DNA of 55,035 bases from the NCBI GenBank assembly GCA_029260635.1, contig JAJDCW010000051.1, forward strand, positions 1 to 55,035. The letters run 5' to 3'. The notes under the pieces are model-generated. The model made no database searches and had not been told where the DNA came from. It saw only the letters and a program-made list of their open reading frames with translations. The position numbers were made by a program, and so were the translations under genes. Shown here piece by piece: positions 51,817 to 55,035 of the stretch (its first letter is position 1; every line of letters starts with the position of its first letter). The stretch comes from Phycisphaeraceae bacterium. GTDB taxonomy: Bacteria > Planctomycetota > Phycisphaerae > Phycisphaerales > Phycisphaeraceae.

Positions 51817-53475
51817 TCAGCCCGGGCCGATGGTGTCGGCGGACATGGGGACCTGATCGAAGCGGACGGGCAGTTGCAGCGTGAAGGTCGAGCCCTGCTT
51901 GCGCACGCTCTCGACGGAGACGACCCCGCCGTGCTCTTCGACGATCTTCTTGGTCACGACTAACCCAAGGCCCGTGCCGCGCAGCCCCTTGGTCGAATGG
52001 AAGGGCTCAAACAGCCGGCCCATCGTGCTCGGGGCCATGCCCTCGCCGTTGTCAGCGACCGTGATCTTCACCCGATCGTTCTCGCCGTCGTAATCACAAC
52101 GCAGGCTGACGACACCGGTCTCGGGTTGCACCGCGTCCAGCGCGTTGTTCAATAGATTCAAGAGCGCCTGATGCACCCCACCCGGATCGACCGGGACCGG
52201 GGGCATGTCCTGCGCGACATCGATCAGCAGCGCGACGTTCTTGCCATCGAACTGTTTTTGCACAAGCGCCGCAACCTCGCTCAGAAGCTGATCGAGGTTG
52301 ACCAGCTCCAGCTCGGGCTTGCGTTGCTTGGAGTAGGCGAGCATGTTCATGACCAGCTCGTAGATGCGTTCGACATTGCGGGCGACGATCTCCCAGCCAC
52401 CGCGCGTCAGGTCCATGTTGTTCTTGCGCAGGCCCAGCTCAACGACATCGGCCCCGCCGCGCATGCCCTGGAGGATGTTCTTGATCGAGTGCGACAGGCT
52501 GGCAACCGTCTGCCCCACGGCGGCGAGGCGTTCGTCTTTCAGCCGGTTGTCGTAGAGCCTTGCGTTAGACAACGCGACCCCCGTCTGCACACCGATCGAG
52601 GTCAGCAGCAGCAACTGATCTTCCGTGTAGGTGTAGTTGGCGACCTTGGAGTCCAGATGGATGACGCCGTAGAGCTTGTCCTTAAACTTGATAGGGACAC
52701 ACATCGTCGAGCGGATGCCGTAGGCCTGGACGGAGTCGCCGGTCGCGAAACGCTTGTCGGTCATCGCGTTGCTCGAAAGCACGCCGACACCCTTCTTCAT
52801 GACGTATCGCACAATCGTACGGCTGACATTGATCGGGCCGGTGTCTTTCTTTTTCTTCTGGATGCCGACCGGCGTGCGGTGGCGGACCAGCACGGGCTCA
52901 GGCAACTCATCGGGGTCTTCCTGCAGCAGGATAAACCCTCGGTCGGCCTTGAAGTACTCGAAGATCACGTCCATCACCCGGTCGAGCAGCTCCTGCTTGT
53001 CGGTGACGGACCCGATCAATGCGGTCAGCTCGTAGATGACGCGCAGCTGGAACTCGGCCGCCTGCCCGGGCTCGGGAACCGCCATGATCATCGAGTCGTC
53101 ATTACTCGCAGCCGTCGATTCGACATTGATGTCGATCTCGCTTCGGCGGACCATCCGGATGGTGTCGCTCTTGGGTTTTTCCTTGTCCTCGCCGTAGACG
53201 AACAGCGTCGCCCCGGTGCGGACCTGGTCACCTGGCCGCAGCAGCCTACGTTCGGTGGTGACGCGGATCCCGTTGATGAACGTGCCGTTGGATGATTGCA
53301 GGTCGCGGATATACCACTTGCCGCTGTCGGGGGTCAGCTCGGCATGACGCCGGGAGATCGTCTGGTCGGTCGTGTCCAACGCTTCACTGGACCGCCCGAT
53401 CAGCTGCGGCTCATCATCGGGCAGCTCGTAACGCCTGCCCTTGTCCACACCTTTGAGAACCGTCAGTACCAGCAA
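51817..53475 (-). CDS. FHA-GAF sensor histidine kinase
   Basis: A 552-residue cytoplasmic kinase with unusual architecture. An N-terminal FHA domain has the phosphothreonine-binding core (LIGRSSEALD, QTISRRHAEL, DLQSSNGTFINGIRV). A GAF domain follows at about residues 150-310. The catalytic core has the phospho-accepting His in SLSHSIKNILQG. The ATPase N box is ALLNLLNNALDAV, and the glycine-rich boxes are VADNGEGM and GTGLGLVV. There is no membrane segment. The FHA domain implies input from a Ser/Thr kinase, not encoded nearby. It starts at TTG 53475, with GGAG seven nt upstream. No response regulator is adjacent. Confidence 0.9.
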   Translation of the reverse strand: MLVLTVLKGVDKGRRYELPDDEPQLIGRSSEALDTTDQTISRRHAELTPDSGKWYIRDLQSSNGTFINGIRVTTERRLLRPGDQVRTGATLFVYGEDKEKPKSDTIRMVRRSEIDINVESTAASNDDSMIMAVPEPGQAAEFQLRVIYELTALIGSVTDKQELLDRVMDVIFEYFKADRGFILLQEDPDELPEPVLVRHRTPVGIQKKKKDTGPINVSRTIVRYVMKKGVGVLSSNAMTDKRFATGDSVQAYGIRSTMCVPIKFKDKLYGVIHLDSKVANYTYTEDQLLLLTSIGVQTGVALSNARLYDNRLKDERLAAVGQTVASLSHSIKNILQGMRGGADVVELGLRKNNMDLTRGGWEIVARNVERIYELVMNMLAYSKQRKPELELVNLDQLLSEVAALVQKQFDGKNVALLIDVAQDMPPVPVDPGGVHQALLNLLNNALDAVQPETGVVSLRCDYDGENDRVKITVADNGEGMAPSTMGRLFEPFHSTKGLRGTGLGLVVTKKIVEEHGGVVSVESVRKQGSTFTLQLPVRFDQVPMSADTIGPG

Positions 53476-53505
53476 CTGTTTGCTCCCACCAAATCACTTA
53501 CACGA

Positions 53506-53530
53506 AGCCCAAGTTCGGCGAACATGGGCT
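53506..53530 (-). terminator. Hairpin after argH
   Basis: AGCCCA-A-GTTC pairs with GAAC-A-TGGGCT around a GGC loop, with one A:A mismatch. It lies eight nt past the argH stop and resembles the 8682-8708 stem. No U-tract follows, so termination is likely partial and the kinase gene may be read through. Confidence 0.45.
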
Positions 53531-53537
53531 GCTGTGG

Positions 53538-54974
53538 TCACCCAGCGTTCTCTTCACCCAACCGTTCTTTCCAGGCCTTGAGCTGTTCCTGAAAACCGCT
53601 TAGCCCGGCATTGCCTGCTGTCTGATACCGCTTGACCACATTCTCCGGACCCAACCAATCGTAGACGTCCTGCTCCGCGACCGCGTCGCTGCCAGACTCG
53701 GTGCAGGCGGCATTAAAGTTTTCCACCTTCAGCAACGAAAGCTTCTCGTAGCCCTTGTCCCGGCAGGCCTGTACGAGCTTGCCCACGACCTGATGCGAGG
53801 TCCGGAACGGGACCCCCTTGGTGACCAGGTACTCCGCCAGGCTGGTCGCGTCGAGGAAACCCTTATCAAGACCCTGCTTGATCCGGTCTTCGTTGAACTT
53901 CGTGGTCTTGACGATCCGCGCCGCCATATCCAGACAATCGCAGACCGAGTCGTAAGCCGCGAAGACGTGGCGCTTGTCTTCCTGCAGGTCGCGGTTGTAA
54001 CCGATGGTGATGCCCTTACACATGGTCAATAGCGCCATCAGCGAGCCGTACACCAGCCCGGTCTTGCCCCGGATCAACTCGAGCATGTCCGGGTTCTGCT
54101 TCTGAGGCATCATCGACGACCCGGTCGTGTACAGGTCGTCCAGTGTGATGAACCCGAACTCAGTCGATGCGTAGATGATCCACTGCTCCGCCCAACGGGA
54201 GAGCCACATAGAGGTCATGGTCAATGAATATGTAAAATCCAGTGCCGTATCACGTGTAGCCGTGGAATATATCGCGCTCTCGTGAGGACCCATACCGAGT
54301 ATTTCTTGAGTTACATCTCGATCCAACGGCAGCGAAGATCCTGCAATAGCTCCAGATCCGAGCGGGCAGGAATAATTCATAGAAGGGAGCATATTGATCC
54401 GGTATTCGCAGCGACTAATAGCCTGCAGCCAGGCAACCAGTTCTCCGCCAACTACTATTGGTTGTGCTCGTTGCAAATGCGTGTAGGAAGGCATCACGAT
54501 GTGCCCGTCCCGCTCGGCAAGTTCGACGAAAGCGTCGCAGAGCGATTCAGTTTTACCTATCACGTGTTGTTCCGCATCCATGACCCATAGATTCAGGTCT
54601 GTCGCCACCTGGTCGTTCCGGCTGCGCCCTGTGTGCTGCTTCCGCCCCGCGTCACCGGTTTTTTCGATGAGTGCAGCTTCGACGCACATGTGGACATCTT
54701 CGAGCTCGACTTTCCAGCCGGGCCAGGCGTCGCCCTGCTCGTCGATCTCGGCCTTGATCTCGTTGAGGCCGCGTTCGATCTCTTTGAGGTCGTCTTTGGT
54801 AATCAGCTTGACGTGTTCGAGCATCCGGGCGTGTGCGATGGAGCCCTGGATGTCGTGTGTGTACAGCCGTTTGTCGTAGTCCAGCGACGAGACGAACCGC
54901 GCGGCCAGGGGGTCGGAGGCGGAGCCTTGGCCGGACTTGGTGTGTTCCCAGGGCTTGGGGGCGGGGGTGTTCAT
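53538..54974 (-). CDS. argH: Argininosuccinate lyase
   Basis: Final enzyme of arginine synthesis, splitting argininosuccinate into arginine and fumarate. It has 478 residues, a family-typical length. Key blocks are HTGRSRNDQ near residue 120, SYTHLQRAQP with the catalytic His (about 162), and the flexible catalytic-serine loop GSSMMPQKQNPD (about 288). The section 54215-54600, which includes SYTHLQRAQP, uses codons unlike the rest of the gene (ATA, TTA/CTA, GGA, AGA-type choices); all active-site residues are kept. A hairpin follows the stop. No other arg gene is near. Confidence 0.95.
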   Translation of the reverse strand: MNTPAPKPWEHTKSGQGSASDPLAARFVSSLDYDKRLYTHDIQGSIAHARMLEHVKLITKDDLKEIERGLNEIKAEIDEQGDAWPGWKVELEDVHMCVEAALIEKTGDAGRKQHTGRSRNDQVATDLNLWVMDAEQHVIGKTESLCDAFVELAERDGHIVMPSYTHLQRAQPIVVGGELVAWLQAISRCEYRINMLPSMNYSCPLGSGAIAGSSLPLDRDVTQEILGMGPHESAIYSTATRDTALDFTYSLTMTSMWLSRWAEQWIIYASTEFGFITLDDLYTTGSSMMPQKQNPDMLELIRGKTGLVYGSLMALLTMCKGITIGYNRDLQEDKRHVFAAYDSVCDCLDMAARIVKTTKFNEDRIKQGLDKGFLDATSLAEYLVTKGVPFRTSHQVVGKLVQACRDKGYEKLSLLKVENFNAACTESGSDAVAEQDVYDWLGPENVVKRYQTAGNAGLSGFQEQLKAWKERLGEENAG

Positions 54975-55035
54975 ACCCGTAGTGTAGGGAAAAAGCCGGG
55001 GGGCTGGAATTGCTGACGGGTGTGTGGGACAGCGT

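Overview
The window is GC-rich chromosomal DNA, most likely from a planctomycete and plausibly class Phycisphaerae. The clues are the adjacent DUF1800/DUF1501 pair, a secretin/PilMNO/PilB/PilC system with FTLVE-type prepilins, a SecG with a long low-complexity tail, frequent TTG/GTG starts with clear Shine-Dalgarno sequences, and an unlinked mix of housekeeping genes. This placement is inference, since no rRNA is present. I saw no tRNA, rRNA, CRISPR array, complete insertion sequence or prophage.

Layout. 1-6.9 kb: a CDGSH iron-sulfur protein, then hemC, tpiA, secG, yicC, an APH-fold kinase and a PDZ protein. 6.9-16.2 kb: an export-type accessory region with a DUF4832-like secreted protein, a large secreted protein with three Ig-like repeats and a GH-A-like domain, a DJ-1/PfpI protein, two tandem secreted EEP-fold hydrolases and an ABC-2 exporter pair. 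16.2-25 kb: a HAD phosphatase, mscS-ruvC, a parC/yhcH/parE operon with 4-nt overlaps, and an AGCS amino acid/sodium symporter. 25.1-39.7 kb: a large minus-strand type IV pilus/type II secretion-like locus. It holds two FTLVE prepilins, a small anchored protein, a GspH/FimT-like pseudopilin, PilM, PilN, PilO, a PilP/GspC-like protein, the secretin, a TPR lipoprotein, and a five-gene set response regulator, HD-GYP, STAS, PilB, PilC. 39.7-43.9 kb: Nudix, lepA and a WaaP-like kinase, with several repeat elements. 43.9-51.7 kb: an ArsR regulator, a methyltransferase, a glycosyltransferase, an AsnB-type amidotransferase and the DUF1501/DUF1800 pair. 51.8-55 kb: an FHA-GAF histidine kinase and argH.

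How the genes work together. The pilus locus encodes the inner-membrane platform (PilM/N/O/P, PilC), the extension ATPase (PilB), the outer-membrane secretin and its subunits. The HD-GYP protein (predicted c-di-GMP phosphodiesterase) is co-transcribed with a PilB that has an N-terminal MshEN-like domain, a family known to bind c-di-GMP. This suggests that second-messenger breakdown and the motor that reads it are coupled in one operon. No retraction ATPase (PilT) or prepilin peptidase is in the window.

The most unusual structure lies around 40.1-41.1 kb. The Nudix gene is wedged between a long imperfect palindrome, which has a second copy near 0.4-0.6 kb, and an AT-richer cassette. That cassette carries a broken four-helix-bundle (23S-IVS-type) gene bounded by inverted CTGGAAA-type repeats. 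Other notable signals are a phased array of G-runs upstream of lepA, a predicted leaderless self-regulated arsR promoter, a tract of foreign-looking codons inside argH, and a long acidic tail on the secretin.
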